Assembly: GCA_002721615.1 (NCBI GenBank) | Contig: PBKW01000011.1 | Span: forward strand, 137,211 to 201,210 | From: Chloroflexota bacterium | GTDB taxonomy: Bacteria; Chloroflexota; Dehalococcoidia; Lucifugimonadales; Lucifugimonadaceae | Direction: 5' to 3' | DNA: 64,000 bases | Shown here: piece by piece, positions 17,849 to 27,097 of the stretch | How positions within the stretch are numbered: position 1 is the stretch's first letter | Layout of the letters: each line of letters starts with the position of its first letter | Notes under the pieces: model-generated | The model's database searches: none | What the model saw: only the letters and a program-made list of their open reading frames with translations | What the model was told of the DNA's origin: nothing | Program-made: the position numbers and the translations under genes

Positions 17849-19393
17849 TTAATTGAGTTGTATTTTTCTGAATGCTTCTGGGATTTTTTCTAAAATATTT
17901 GTTGAAGTCATACCATATACTCCTTTGCAATTTGTTGCTAGATTTCCTGATAAACCATGTAAATATACACCTAGCGAAGCTGACTCAAAAGAATTTAGAT
18001 GTGAATGTGCTGAAAGACCGCTAATAATTCCTGTTAATAAATCTCCTGATCCTGCTTTTGCCAGGCCACTATTTGCCCAAGGACTAATTAATAGTCTTCC
18101 GTTAGGATGAGATATAATTGTATTTGAACCTTTCAATACAATTATTTGATTCCATTTTGAGCTGAATTCTTGTGTGATTTCAACTTTATTTTTTTGAATT
18201 TCTTGTATTGAGATTTTTGTTAATCGAGACATTTCTCCAAAATGAGGAGTTAAAATACATTTGTTGGGTATTTTGTTCCACCATTCTTTTTCAAAAGATA
18301 TTTGATTAAGGGCATCAGCATCTAAGATGATTTTTTGTGTTGTTAAATTGCTGTTAGATATATTTTTCAATGTATTTAGAGTAAATTGTTTTGTTTCTTC
18401 ATCTATTCCCATTCCTGGTCCTATTGCTATTGATGTAAATCTTGAAAAAAATGTAAGAGAGGTTTTTTCTCTGAATTTTTCTACAGGAAAAAATATCGCA
18501 TCTGGTAACTTTTTAGCAATAGTATTATAGATATTGTTTGGAATCATTAGGCCTACTAGCCCTACACCAGTTTTCGTTGCTGAAGATCCAGTAAAAAAAA
18601 CTGCTCCAGGGTAATTTATTGATCCTCCAATAATTAAGGTGCTGCCTGAAGTTCCTTTATAAGAATTTAAAGGTCTGTTAGGTAATATTTTCGTAGCCCA
18701 TTTTTTATCAAGCAGATGTCTTTTTGGAAATTTCCAATTAATATTTTTTTCATCTATACCGATATCTAAAGTAATCAAATTTCCTACTATTTCAGGTTTA
18801 AGGGCTATATGGCAGCCTAATTTTGGATATCCAACCATCAAAGTAAAATCTGCTTTGAAATTTTTTGTTAAAATATTACCTTTATCACTATCTAAATTGC
18901 TTGGATTATCTATGGAAATTACTACTTGTTTTTTATGATTAATTGATTTTCCTAAGTTTTCAAGTAACTTTACAGTATCTTGTCTTAATGGAAATTTTGC
19001 CCCTATTCCAATTATTGAATCCAATATCAAATCAAATTGTTTTAATTTTAATAGATCTTTTTCATCTAAGTTGTCAATAATTTTATGGGTTAAATTATAT
19101 TTTTTTATTACCTTTAAATTTTTTAATATTTTTTTATTCTTTGATAAAATCCAAATTTCTGTTTTTTTAAATTTATTAGTTAAATTTTTTGCTGTAATAA
19201 TTCCATCAAGTCCATTATTGCCAGATCCAGCTAAAATTAAAATAGATTTATTATTTAAATTGGAAAATTGTTTTTCTATGAAGCTTGATATAGATTTAGC
19301 AGCTTTTTCTATAAGTTCATCTGATGTGACACCTAAAAGAAAAATTTGATCTTCTATTAGTTTCATTTCTTTTGATGTAACTATTTTATTCAT
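17849..19393 (-). CDS. nnrDE: Bifunctional NAD(P)H-hydrate epimerase / ADP-dependent NAD(P)H-hydrate dehydratase
   Basis: Repairs hydrated NAD(P)H. The N-terminal YjeF_N epimerase half (about 1-215) has ILAGSGNNGLDGII and DSIIGIG. The C-terminal ribokinase-like dehydratase half (about 230-514) has the phosphate loop and LTPHFGEMSRL, then KAGSGDLLTGIISGL, equivalent to the usual GTGD motif with Ser in place of Thr. Total length 514 fits the fused bacterial form. It begins 17 nt downstream of acpS. Confidence 0.94.
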   Translation of the reverse strand: MNKIVTSKEMKLIEDQIFLLGVTSDELIEKAAKSISSFIEKQFSNLNNKSILILAGSGNNGLDGIITAKNLTNKFKKTEIWILSKNKKILKNLKVIKKYNLTHKIIDNLDEKDLLKLKQFDLILDSIIGIGAKFPLRQDTVKLLENLGKSINHKKQVVISIDNPSNLDSDKGNILTKNFKADFTLMVGYPKLGCHIALKPEIVGNLITLDIGIDEKNINWKFPKRHLLDKKWATKILPNRPLNSYKGTSGSTLIIGGSINYPGAVFFTGSSATKTGVGLVGLMIPNNIYNTIAKKLPDAIFFPVEKFREKTSLTFFSRFTSIAIGPGMGIDEETKQFTLNTLKNISNSNLTTQKIILDADALNQISFEKEWWNKIPNKCILTPHFGEMSRLTKISIQEIQKNKVEITQEFSSKWNQIIVLKGSNTIISHPNGRLLISPWANSGLAKAGSGDLLTGIISGLSAHSHLNSFESASLGVYLHGLSGNLATNCKGVYGMTSTNILEKIPEAFRKIQLN

Positions 19394-19410
19394 TTTTTCA
19401 AGACCATAAT

Positions 19411-19779
19411 CTATTTAAAAGTTTCAATAGTAACACAAGCAACTGCATAGAATTTAGAATGTGAAATACTCAAAGATGTGTTTTTTAGTCCTATTTTATC
19501 CCCAATTTTTTTCCCTCTTCCGGATAGTTTTATCTGGGGAGCTTGTCCTCTATTTCTTATGACTTCCACGTCTTTCCATCCAACTCCTCGAATTCCTGTT
19601 CCCAATGCTTTCATCATTGCTTCTTTTGCAGCAAACCTAGCAGCTAATTGAGGAGTTCTGTCACGGCAATAATTTATTTCGTTTTCAGTAAAAATTTTTT
19701 CTAGAAATCTTTTTGGATATTTTATCTTTACGTTCTCGATTCTTTCTATTTCAATGATATCTATTCCTACATTAATCAA
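19411..19779 (-). CDS. acpS: Holo-[acyl-carrier-protein] synthase
   Basis: Transfers 4'-phosphopantetheine from CoA to acyl carrier protein, linking the downstream CoA genes to fatty acid synthesis. Motifs are GIDIIEIERI at the N-terminus (metal ligand Asp) and RFAAKEAMMKALGTG (metal ligand Glu), with LSISHSKFYAVA near the end. At 122 residues it is standard. The start is TTG, supported by AGGGGG six bases upstream (plus-strand 19785-19790) and by the absence of a better in-frame codon. It is the first gene of the cofactor operon and diverges from folD across 90 bp. Confidence 0.95.
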   Translation of the reverse strand: MINVGIDIIEIERIENVKIKYPKRFLEKIFTENEINYCRDRTPQLAARFAAKEAMMKALGTGIRGVGWKDVEVIRNRGQAPQIKLSGRGKKIGDKIGLKNTSLSISHSKFYAVACVTIETFK

Positions 19780-19869
19780 ATTAGCCCCCTTATAATTAAC
19801 ATGATACTATTTTGAAGTCATATCAATTAAATTACATACTAGATATTTTAACCCCAATACTAAGAAAAA

Positions 19870-20742
19870 ATGAAAATTATTGATGGAAAGAATATTTCTA
19901 AAGAAATCATAAAAAATATTCAAGAAAAAGTTCAATTAAAAATTCAAGCTGATTCTTATTCCCCTAAATTAGCAATAATTTTAGTTGGAGACGATTATGC
20001 TTCTCTAACATATGTTTCTGCGAAAATTAGAACTTGTGAAAAAGTAGGAATATCTACACAATTATTCAAATTTGATGATAATGTAAAAAATGGACAAGTC
20101 ATTGATAAGATAAATGAATTAAATATTAACCCTGATTATCATGGAATCTTAGTTCAATTACCTTTACCTTCACATCTTAATCAAAGAGAAATTTTAGATA
20201 TAATTAATCCTCTTAAAGATGTAGATGGATTAACTTCATCGAATACAGGATTATTGGCTTTAAATAGACCTAGATTTATTCCTGCTACTCCTTTAGGTAT
20301 ACAGAAACTTTTAATTGAATCGAAAGTTGAAATTGAAGGTAAAAATATTGTTATATGTGGAAGGAGCAATATAGTAGGAAAACCTTTATTTAATTTATTT
20401 TCAAATGATCAAGTTAATGCTAATGCAACTGTAACGTTATGCCATTCGAAAACTAAAAATTTGATAAACCACACAAAAAATGCAGATATTTTAATTGTTG
20501 CGGTAGGAAAACCAGAATTTATTAATGAAAGTATGGTTAAAGAAGGATCAATAGTTATAGATGTAGGAATTAATAGAGTAAAAGATGATTTTAATAATAA
20601 AGGATATAGAATAGTTGGAGATGTGAATTTTGATTCTTTAATGAATAAAGTTTCTATGATTACTCCAGTTCCTGGAGGTGTGGGTCCAATGACAATAGCA
20701 ATGTTATTAGAAAATGTTTTAAAATCTGCTAGTTACATATAA
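19870..20742 (+). CDS. folD: Methylenetetrahydrofolate dehydrogenase / methenyltetrahydrofolate cyclohydrolase
   Basis: Bifunctional one-carbon enzyme interconverting 5,10-methylene- and 10-formyl-THF with NADP(H). Seen are the catalytic Tyr/Lys helix (YVSAKIRTCEKVG), VQLPLPSHLNQ, KDVDGLTSSNTG, the cofactor motif GRSNIVGKP and the C-terminal TPVPGGVGPMTIAMLL. The 290-residue length is normal. It is divergent from acpS and 21 nt upstream of the PDH E1alpha gene, so it may share that transcript. Confidence 0.97.
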   Translation: MKIIDGKNISKEIIKNIQEKVQLKIQADSYSPKLAIILVGDDYASLTYVSAKIRTCEKVGISTQLFKFDDNVKNGQVIDKINELNINPDYHGILVQLPLPSHLNQREILDIINPLKDVDGLTSSNTGLLALNRPRFIPATPLGIQKLLIESKVEIEGKNIVICGRSNIVGKPLFNLFSNDQVNANATVTLCHSKTKNLINHTKNADILIVAVGKPEFINESMVKEGSIVIDVGINRVKDDFNNKGYRIVGDVNFDSLMNKVSMITPVPGGVGPMTIAMLLENVLKSASYI

Positions 20743-20778
20743 TTGTAAATCACAATATTTTCAGTGTATTCTTCTAAT

Positions 20779-21750
20779 ATGGATAAAAGTAATTTAAGTA
20801 AAAAAGAATTATTTAATCTTCTACAGAAAATGATTTTGATTCGTGAATTTGAAGAATCTTGTGGGGAGAATTATGCAAAAGGTTTTATTCGAGGATTTCT
20901 TCATCTTTATATAGGCGAAGAGGCTATTGCAGTAGGATCTATTTCAGCCTTGAGAGAAGAAGATTATGTTGTAACCCATTATCGAGATCATGGGCATGCT
21001 TTAGCACGTGATTTAGATACTAATTCTGTTATGGCTGAGTTATTCGGTAAATCTACAGGAGTAAGTAAAGGTAAAGGTGGATCAATGCATCTCTTTGATG
21101 TTAAAAAACATTTTATGGGTGGTCATGCAATAGTAGGTGCTCAATTGCCTTTAGCTCTAGGGATTGCATTAGCATGTAAATATAAGAAAGAAAATAGTGT
21201 AGTTTTAGTATTTTTTGGTGACGGTGCTGTAAGTCAGGGAACTTTTCATGAAACATTGAACCTTGCTTCTCTCTGGGAACTTCCTGTACTTTTCTTTTTG
21301 GAGAATAATCTATATGGTATGGGCTCTCATGTTGAAAATACTAGAGCTGAAGGAAGAGATATTCATTCTTCAGCAGAGTCTTATGGTATTCACGCAGAAA
21401 TTGTTGATGGAATGAATGTGTTGGAAGTTTTAGATATAACAAAAAAATCATTAGATAGCATACGAAATAATAGTAGGCCAATCTTAATTGAAGCAAAAAC
21501 TTTCCGTTTTTCAGGTCACTCTATGGCTGATCCTGCAAAATATAGATCTCAAGATGAGTTGAATTATTGGTTGAAAAGAGATCCTATAGAATCATTTGAA
21601 AAATACTTAGTTGATGAAAATATTTGTACTCAAGATGAGTTAAAAAAAATAAAAGATCAAGTTCAGGATGAAATATCAAAAGCAGTAGAATATGCTATTA
21701 AAAGTCCTGAGCCTTCTTTGGAAGATCTTAAAAAAGATATTTACGCTTGA
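20779..21750 (+). CDS. pdhA: Pyruvate (or 2-oxo acid) dehydrogenase E1 component, alpha subunit
   Basis: Thiamin-diphosphate-dependent decarboxylase subunit of a 2-oxo acid dehydrogenase complex. The ThDP-binding motif is FFGDGAVSQGTFHETLNLA with ENNLYGMGS following. The phosphorylation-loop equivalent is FRFSGHSMADPAKYRS. GVSKGKGGSMHLF is characteristic of the pyruvate/acetoin type. I chose ATG 20779 (323 residues) because the sequence then aligns with family N-termini; a GTG at 20764 would add five residues and neither has a clear SD. The E1beta gene begins 4 nt after its stop. Confidence 0.93.
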   Translation: MDKSNLSKKELFNLLQKMILIREFEESCGENYAKGFIRGFLHLYIGEEAIAVGSISALREEDYVVTHYRDHGHALARDLDTNSVMAELFGKSTGVSKGKGGSMHLFDVKKHFMGGHAIVGAQLPLALGIALACKYKKENSVVLVFFGDGAVSQGTFHETLNLASLWELPVLFFLENNLYGMGSHVENTRAEGRDIHSSAESYGIHAEIVDGMNVLEVLDITKKSLDSIRNNSRPILIEAKTFRFSGHSMADPAKYRSQDELNYWLKRDPIESFEKYLVDENICTQDELKKIKDQVQDEISKAVEYAIKSPEPSLEDLKKDIYA

Positions 21751-21754
21751 AATT

Positions 21755-22732
21755 ATGACTTTAATGACAATTAGACAATCGATTCAGAAAGGATTACGAG
21801 AAGCATTGAATAATGATCCTTCTGTATTTTTGATGGGAGAAGATATAGGAGAATATGGTGGAGCATATGCTATAACGTCAGGGTTTTTAGAAGAATTTGG
21901 TTCGGATAGGATTAAAGATACACCTATTTCTGAAGCAACATTTATTGGTGCAGGTATAGGTGCTGCTACTGTAGGCTTAAAACCTATTGTTGAATTAATG
22001 TCTATGAGTTTTTCTTTAGTTGCTTTTGATCAGATAGTGAATATGGCTGCAAATTTAAGATATATGTCTGGTGGTCAAATTTCTGTTCCTTTAATTATTA
22101 GAGCTCCGACAGGTGCTGGTATGCAATTAGGGGCTACTCATTCTCAAAGCTTCGAAACTTGGCTATCTGAAGTTCCAGGACTTAAAGTGATTACTTTTTC
22201 AAGTCCAAGCGACGCTTTAGGGTTATTAAGAAGTGCTGTGAAAGATTCTAATCCTATAATTATTGCAGAACCAGCAGGTTTATATGGAGTTCGTGGAGAT
22301 GTTTCTGATGAATATTATGAGATTCCTATTGGTTCTGCTTCTGTAGTCAAAGAAGGTAATGATGTTACTCTAGTTTCTTACGGACATGGAATTCCAATTT
22401 TATTAGACACTCGAGAAGAGTTAATTAAAATAAATATTGATGCTGAAATAATCGACTTAAGGACGTTAAATCCCTTAGACATGGTTTCAATTGATAAATC
22501 AATTAAAAAAACTGGAAGAGTTGTTCTTTTAGATACTTCTAGAAAATTGGGAGGAATAATGCCTGAAATTGTTTCTAGAATTCAAGAAAATTCTGTTGAT
22601 TTCTTGGATGGACCTATAGTCAGTGTAGGATCTGAAAATACTCCATGGCCTTATAATAAAAATTTGGAAAATTATTCTCTTCCTAATGTTGATAATGTGA
22701 TAGAGTCCTTTAGAGAAGCGTATAAAATTTAA
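21755..22732 (+). CDS. pdhB: Pyruvate (or 2-oxo acid) dehydrogenase E1 component, beta subunit
   Basis: Second half of the E1 heterotetramer. The protein begins MTLMTIRQSIQKGLREAL, with MGEDIGEYGGAYAITSG, the conserved DTPISEATFIGAGIGAA, and LRTLNPLDM in the C-terminal transketolase-like domain. The start at 21755 gives 325 residues, the usual length. Reading could begin upstream at 21692, but that adds 21 residues that only overlap pdhA. It is followed after 32 nt by the E2 gene. Confidence 0.94.
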   Translation: MTLMTIRQSIQKGLREALNNDPSVFLMGEDIGEYGGAYAITSGFLEEFGSDRIKDTPISEATFIGAGIGAATVGLKPIVELMSMSFSLVAFDQIVNMAANLRYMSGGQISVPLIIRAPTGAGMQLGATHSQSFETWLSEVPGLKVITFSSPSDALGLLRSAVKDSNPIIIAEPAGLYGVRGDVSDEYYEIPIGSASVVKEGNDVTLVSYGHGIPILLDTREELIKINIDAEIIDLRTLNPLDMVSIDKSIKKTGRVVLLDTSRKLGGIMPEIVSRIQENSVDFLDGPIVSVGSENTPWPYNKNLENYSLPNVDNVIESFREAYKI

Positions 22733-22764
22733 TATTTCATAGTTTAAAATTTTGGAGGAATATT

Positions 22765-23970
22765 TTGATTACTGAAGTAACTATGCCAAGTATGGGTGCA
22801 GATATGACCGAAGGCACCATAGTAAAATGGTTAAAAAAAGAGGATGAAAAAATAGAAAAAGGGGATAAGATTGCTGAGATTGAAACTGATAAAACTGTTG
22901 TTGAAATGGAAGCTTATGGGGCTGGATTTTTAAGGAAAATAATTATTCCAGAAGGTGAAAAAGTTCCAGTGGGTACTGTTATAGCTTTTATGGGGGAAAT
23001 GGATGATGAAATACCTGAATTAAAAGATGAATCTTCTAGCAAAAATGAACCTGTTTCAGAAATAACTTCTAAGCCTTCATCTCTTCAAGGTAATTCTATA
23101 AATTCTAATCCAAAAATATCTAATAGTGGAGGAAGAGTAAAAGCTTCTCCTATAGCTAAAAAATTAGCAGAAGAATTAGGTGTTGACTTGTCTTCAATTT
23201 CTGGAACTGGTCCTGGAGGTAGAATTACCAAAGAAGATGTTGAAGGAGCTTCAGGTTCTGGAAGTGGTGAAATCGAATCAACTGTTCAAGGAACTTTGAC
23301 TCCATTAAGTAGTATGAGAAAAACTATTGCCTCTGTAACAGTAAGAAGTAAAACAGAAGCTCCACATTTCTATATCACTTCTTCTATAAATATGACTAAT
23401 ACATTAGAAAAAAGAAAAGAATTCAATGACCAATCAGACGTTCATGTTAGTGTGAATGATTTGATAATTTTTTCTTCTATAAATGCGTTAAAGAAATTTC
23501 CTAAATTTAATTCATCTTTTCAAAATGATAGTTTAAATATTTATTCTCAAATTAATATAGGTATTGCTATGGCTCTTGAAGCAGGATTGATTGTTCCTGC
23601 ATTAATTGATTGTCAGGATAAATCTTTGAGTGAAATTTCTTCTTCTGCTAAAGATTTAGTTAATAGAGCAAAGGGAAATGGTGGATCATTATCTCAAGAA
23701 GAAAATACTGCAGGAACTTTTAGTATAAGTAATTTAGGTATGTTTGACGTTGAAAATTTCACTGCAATAATAGTACCTCCTCAAGCAGCAATTTTGGCTA
23801 CTGGTAAAGTTGTTCCTACACCTGTAGTTAATGAATCCGATATAGTTGTTTCTCAGCAGATGAAAGCTACTTTATCTGTTGACCATAGAGTTGCAGATGG
23901 TGCAGAAGCTGCTCTATTTTTAGGAGAAATAAAAAGTTGCCTAGAGAATCCTGATAATTTGTTTTCTTAA
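22765..23970 (+). CDS. pdhC: Dihydrolipoamide acyltransferase (E2) of a 2-oxo acid dehydrogenase complex
   Basis: Three domains are visible in order: one lipoyl domain (residues 1-80) with the lipoylated Lys in EIETDKTVVEME; a Ser/Pro-rich linker leading to a peripheral-subunit-binding domain (about 125-160, KASPIAKKLAEELGVDL and GPGGRITKEDV); and the catalytic core (about 170-401). The core ends in LSVDHRVADGAEAALFL, close to the DHRxxDG active site. The TTG start has GGAGGA five bases upstream. lipB at 49202 could supply its lipoyl groups. No E3 gene is present in the window. Confidence 0.94.
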   Translation: MITEVTMPSMGADMTEGTIVKWLKKEDEKIEKGDKIAEIETDKTVVEMEAYGAGFLRKIIIPEGEKVPVGTVIAFMGEMDDEIPELKDESSSKNEPVSEITSKPSSLQGNSINSNPKISNSGGRVKASPIAKKLAEELGVDLSSISGTGPGGRITKEDVEGASGSGSGEIESTVQGTLTPLSSMRKTIASVTVRSKTEAPHFYITSSINMTNTLEKRKEFNDQSDVHVSVNDLIIFSSINALKKFPKFNSSFQNDSLNIYSQINIGIAMALEAGLIVPALIDCQDKSLSEISSSAKDLVNRAKGNGGSLSQEENTAGTFSISNLGMFDVENFTAIIVPPQAAILATGKVVPTPVVNESDIVVSQQMKATLSVDHRVADGAEAALFLGEIKSCLENPDNLFS

Positions 23971-24022
23971 GTAAATAAGATTTATCATTATAAAAAATCT
24001 GATTTATATAAAGTAGGATTAA

Positions 24023-25615
24023 TTGTTTTATCAGGAAGAATTTTCTCAAAAAGAACGGGTTATATTAAAAAAATATTTTACAAATATTGATAAGCCAGTT
24101 TTTGCTTTGATAAATCTTCCTGAAGTAGTTAAAGGAGCACTTTTTGCTAGGTATAGCAGATCTCCCAAATCTCTTCGTAGGTTGTTTTTGGATGAATTTC
24201 TTTTACATATCGAAAAAAAACAATCAGATGATGTAGAAGAATCATTTCTTGATATCTCTAGAGCAGAAAAGCTATATGATCGAGTTTTCAGTGAATATGG
24301 TGATGATTCTGTAGCTCAATTGGGAGGGGCTCATATTGCTTGTGAACAGGCTTCAAATATTTTAACAAAGATATTAGAGTGGAGCCGTTTAGGGTCTTAC
24401 TTAGAACAAAGTACCAGATATATTTTTTATGATCAAAAATTGGGTGATAAATATAGATATACTATTCCCTCAGAAATTTTGAATTCTCCAGATGAGGTTA
24501 CTTATTTAAATGGAATGGAAGATCTTTTTGAAATATATAAAAAATCATTAGGTGAATTAATTCCTTATTTTCAGAAATTATTTCCTAAAAAATCTTCAGA
24601 TTCAAATTTTGTTTACAATTCAACTATTAGAGCTCAAGCTTGTGATATTGCAAGGGGTGTATTGCCTGCTTCTACTGTGTCTAATCTAGGAATATTTGCA
24701 ACAGGTCAATCATATGAACTTATGATAATGAGAATGCGAGTACACCCTCTTAAAGAAGTTAGAGATTGTGCAGAGATGATGTTAACTGAATTAAGAAAAG
24801 TAATTCCTTCCTTTTTAAAAAGAGTTGATGTTTTAGAAAGAGGTTTGAAGTGGAGTTCATACTTTGAAAAAAATCATCAAAATATGAAAGATATCAGCGA
24901 TAATATTCAAGCTTCAGGTGAAGATATTTTAGATGTAGATTTGATAGATTGGGATGAAGATGCTGAATTAAAAGTCGCTGCTGCAAGTTTATATCCATAT
25001 ACTCATTATTCTGAAAATAATATTTTAAAATTTCTTAAAAATATGAATCAAGAAGAAATAGAGAATATTATTCGTAATTATGTAGGTGAACGAGAAAATA
25101 GGAGACATAAACCGGGAAGAGGAATGGAAAGAGTTTTTTATAAATTTGACATTAAATCTGATTTTGCTTCATTCAGAGATCTACAAAGACATAGGCTTAT
25201 GACTATTGATTGGCAATTATTGAATCCTAATTTAGGTTTTGAAATTCCTAAAGAAATAATCGAAACAAATCTGGAATTTGATTGGAATAGAGCTCAAAAA
25301 ATTTCTGATAAACTTTTTTCTTTACTATCTTCATATGGACCAGAAGTAGCTCAATATCCTGTTTTATTTGGGCATAAAATTAGATATTCCATGCAATTAA
25401 ATGCTAGAGCTGCTTTTCATCTTCTTGAATTAAGAACTACTAGACAAGGTCATACTAATTATAGAATTGTGTGTCAGAAAATGCATAAACTTATTAAAGA
25501 AAAAGCTGGGCATAGAGTTATAGCTGATTTAATGAACTTTGTTGATCATAATGATTATGATTTAGCGAGATTAGAATCTTCTAGAAGTACTGAGAAAAAA
25601 AGAAATCAGAAATAA
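24023..25615 (+). CDS. Double-length ThyX-like (FAD-dependent thymidylate synthase family) protein
   Basis: 530 residues, about twice the length of ThyX, with two ThyX-like repeats (roughly 25-265 and 300-520). Normal ThyX has the motif RHRxxSxxExSxRY. Repeat 1 has WSRLGSYLEQSTRY (120-133), which keeps Ser, Glu, Ser and Arg-Tyr but lacks the first Arg and His. Repeat 2 has RHRLMTIDWQLLNP (389-402), which keeps RHR but loses the rest. The ThyX C-terminal pattern (ELRTTRQGHTNYR, 469-481) is in repeat 2. The TTG start has a weak SD-like TAGGA at 24014-24018. Whether it makes dTMP is uncertain; it could act on another substrate. The gap from pdhC is 52 nt. Confidence 0.8.
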   Translation: MFYQEEFSQKERVILKKYFTNIDKPVFALINLPEVVKGALFARYSRSPKSLRRLFLDEFLLHIEKKQSDDVEESFLDISRAEKLYDRVFSEYGDDSVAQLGGAHIACEQASNILTKILEWSRLGSYLEQSTRYIFYDQKLGDKYRYTIPSEILNSPDEVTYLNGMEDLFEIYKKSLGELIPYFQKLFPKKSSDSNFVYNSTIRAQACDIARGVLPASTVSNLGIFATGQSYELMIMRMRVHPLKEVRDCAEMMLTELRKVIPSFLKRVDVLERGLKWSSYFEKNHQNMKDISDNIQASGEDILDVDLIDWDEDAELKVAAASLYPYTHYSENNILKFLKNMNQEEIENIIRNYVGERENRRHKPGRGMERVFYKFDIKSDFASFRDLQRHRLMTIDWQLLNPNLGFEIPKEIIETNLEFDWNRAQKISDKLFSLLSSYGPEVAQYPVLFGHKIRYSMQLNARAAFHLLELRTTRQGHTNYRIVCQKMHKLIKEKAGHRVIADLMNFVDHNDYDLARLESSRSTEKKRNQK

Positions 25616-25617
25616 TA

Positions 25618-27093
25618 TTATTTATTGTTTCTTTTAGATTTGCTCATCATAATTGCAGGTATTATTCCAATTATTGATACTATAGCACCTGCTAAAAAGA
25701 ATCCTTGAAATACTTTTTCTCCAGCAGCAAGAGCGGCTTCAGTAAATTTTTGCTGCCCGAAAGGATCTAATGAAAACTCAGGCATGTCTTTAGTCAATTT
25801 TGCAAATCTAGATGTTCCCCATGCAGTTAAAATAGCTAAACCAAATGTTTGTCCCATCATTCTTGATACAGTTAAAATAGAAGATGCTGATCCACGTTCT
25901 GAAGATTTTATTTTATCCAAAGCAGCTTCCATTATAGGTGCAATACACAACCCAAAACCAAATCCTGTAATGCTCAAATGAATTGATATCCAAGGATCTT
26001 TTATCACTGGATCTATACCCCAATTGGACATTAAGAAGAATCCTATAGTTGTCATTGTCAATCCAATTATAATAGGAATTCTTGTTCCAAATCTTTGAGT
26101 TAATATTCCGCCAAGAAATGCTCCTATAGACAATGCTATAGTTAGTCTTAATAATTTTAATCCTCCTTCAAGAGGAGATTCAGAGAATAGAGTTTGTGAC
26201 ATTACAGGAACAGTTACCATTGCAATGATTAAAGCAGCCCCTATGAATAAATGAGTAATATTAGAAGCAGAAAAACCTGGTTTACTTAAAAGATTTCTTG
26301 GAATTATTGAATATTCAGTTGTTTTATGTCTCACTATTGTGAAGAAAAGGGAGATTATTGAAATAACTATGAGCATAATTCCTAAATTATTTTTTTCACC
26401 TATTTGAGATAATCCTGCAGTAAGAAAAGCCAAAAAACTTGCGAAAATAATTGCTCCTAAGAAATCAAGTTTAACAGGATATTTATTCCCCTTAGGGCAT
26501 TTAAATAAGAAAATAATTGTAATTAATGTTAATGGAATATTTAACCAAAATGCCCATCTCCAATTAAGAAATTCAGTGACCGCGCCTCCGAATAAAGGTC
26601 CTATTACACCTCCTGCTTCAGCACTTGCTCCTATCAATCCATAAGCTATTGCATGTTTATTTCGTGGAATTAAATATCCTGCTGCAGCTATAGATATTGG
26701 TATTAAAGCACCACCTCCCAAAGATTGTAGTACCCTAGTTCCAATTATCCAACCCATATTTGGAGAATTTCCACCTATCTTAGATAATTCGGGGCTTATG
26801 GCTGTTGCAGCAGACCCAATCATGAATATTATTAAAGCTACTAAGAAAGTAGTCCTATAGCCATATTTATCAGATACTCTTCCAATAAATGGCATTATAG
26901 CTGTATATCCAATTAGGTAAGCAGTTACAAGCCAAGATGCTTTACCTAACTCATGGATCGGAATCTCAAAATCTATCATTATTTCAGGTAAGATAGTGAC
27001 TACTTTTGTTTGATCGTCAGCCCCAAGAAAAACACCTGCACAGAATGGTAAGAATAGTAGGAAAGGCTTTATGCTCCCAAAAAATTTTCCCAT
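25618..27093 (-). CDS. MFS exporter of the DHA2 type, P55 (Rv1410)-like
   Basis: 491 residues with about 14 hydrophobic helices. The first helix contains GADDQTKVVTILP (equivalent to DHA2 motif D1), then motif A GRVSDKYGYRT and motif C-like ASAEAGGVIGPLFGG. A loop of about 37 residues (428-464, rich in charged residues) separates the last two helices on the outer face, resembling the extended outer region reported for mycobacterial P55. The gene starts 4 nt after an LprG-like lipoprotein gene, the same order as lprG-p55 in mycobacteria, where the pair moves triacylglycerol-type lipids outward. Function here is inferred from that context; a drug efflux role is the alternative. Confidence 0.85.
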   Translation of the reverse strand: MGKFFGSIKPFLLFLPFCAGVFLGADDQTKVVTILPEIMIDFEIPIHELGKASWLVTAYLIGYTAIMPFIGRVSDKYGYRTTFLVALIIFMIGSAATAISPELSKIGGNSPNMGWIIGTRVLQSLGGGALIPISIAAAGYLIPRNKHAIAYGLIGASAEAGGVIGPLFGGAVTEFLNWRWAFWLNIPLTLITIIFLFKCPKGNKYPVKLDFLGAIIFASFLAFLTAGLSQIGEKNNLGIMLIVISIISLFFTIVRHKTTEYSIIPRNLLSKPGFSASNITHLFIGAALIIAMVTVPVMSQTLFSESPLEGGLKLLRLTIALSIGAFLGGILTQRFGTRIPIIIGLTMTTIGFFLMSNWGIDPVIKDPWISIHLSITGFGFGLCIAPIMEAALDKIKSSERGSASSILTVSRMMGQTFGLAILTAWGTSRFAKLTKDMPEFSLDPFGQQKFTEAALAAGEKVFQGFFLAGAIVSIIGIIPAIMMSKSKRNNK

Positions 27094-27097
27094 ACTA

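Noticed and set aside
21692-21754. Upstream start for the E1beta gene
   Set aside because: It would add 21 residues that only overlap pdhA; ATG 21755 aligns with family N-termini.
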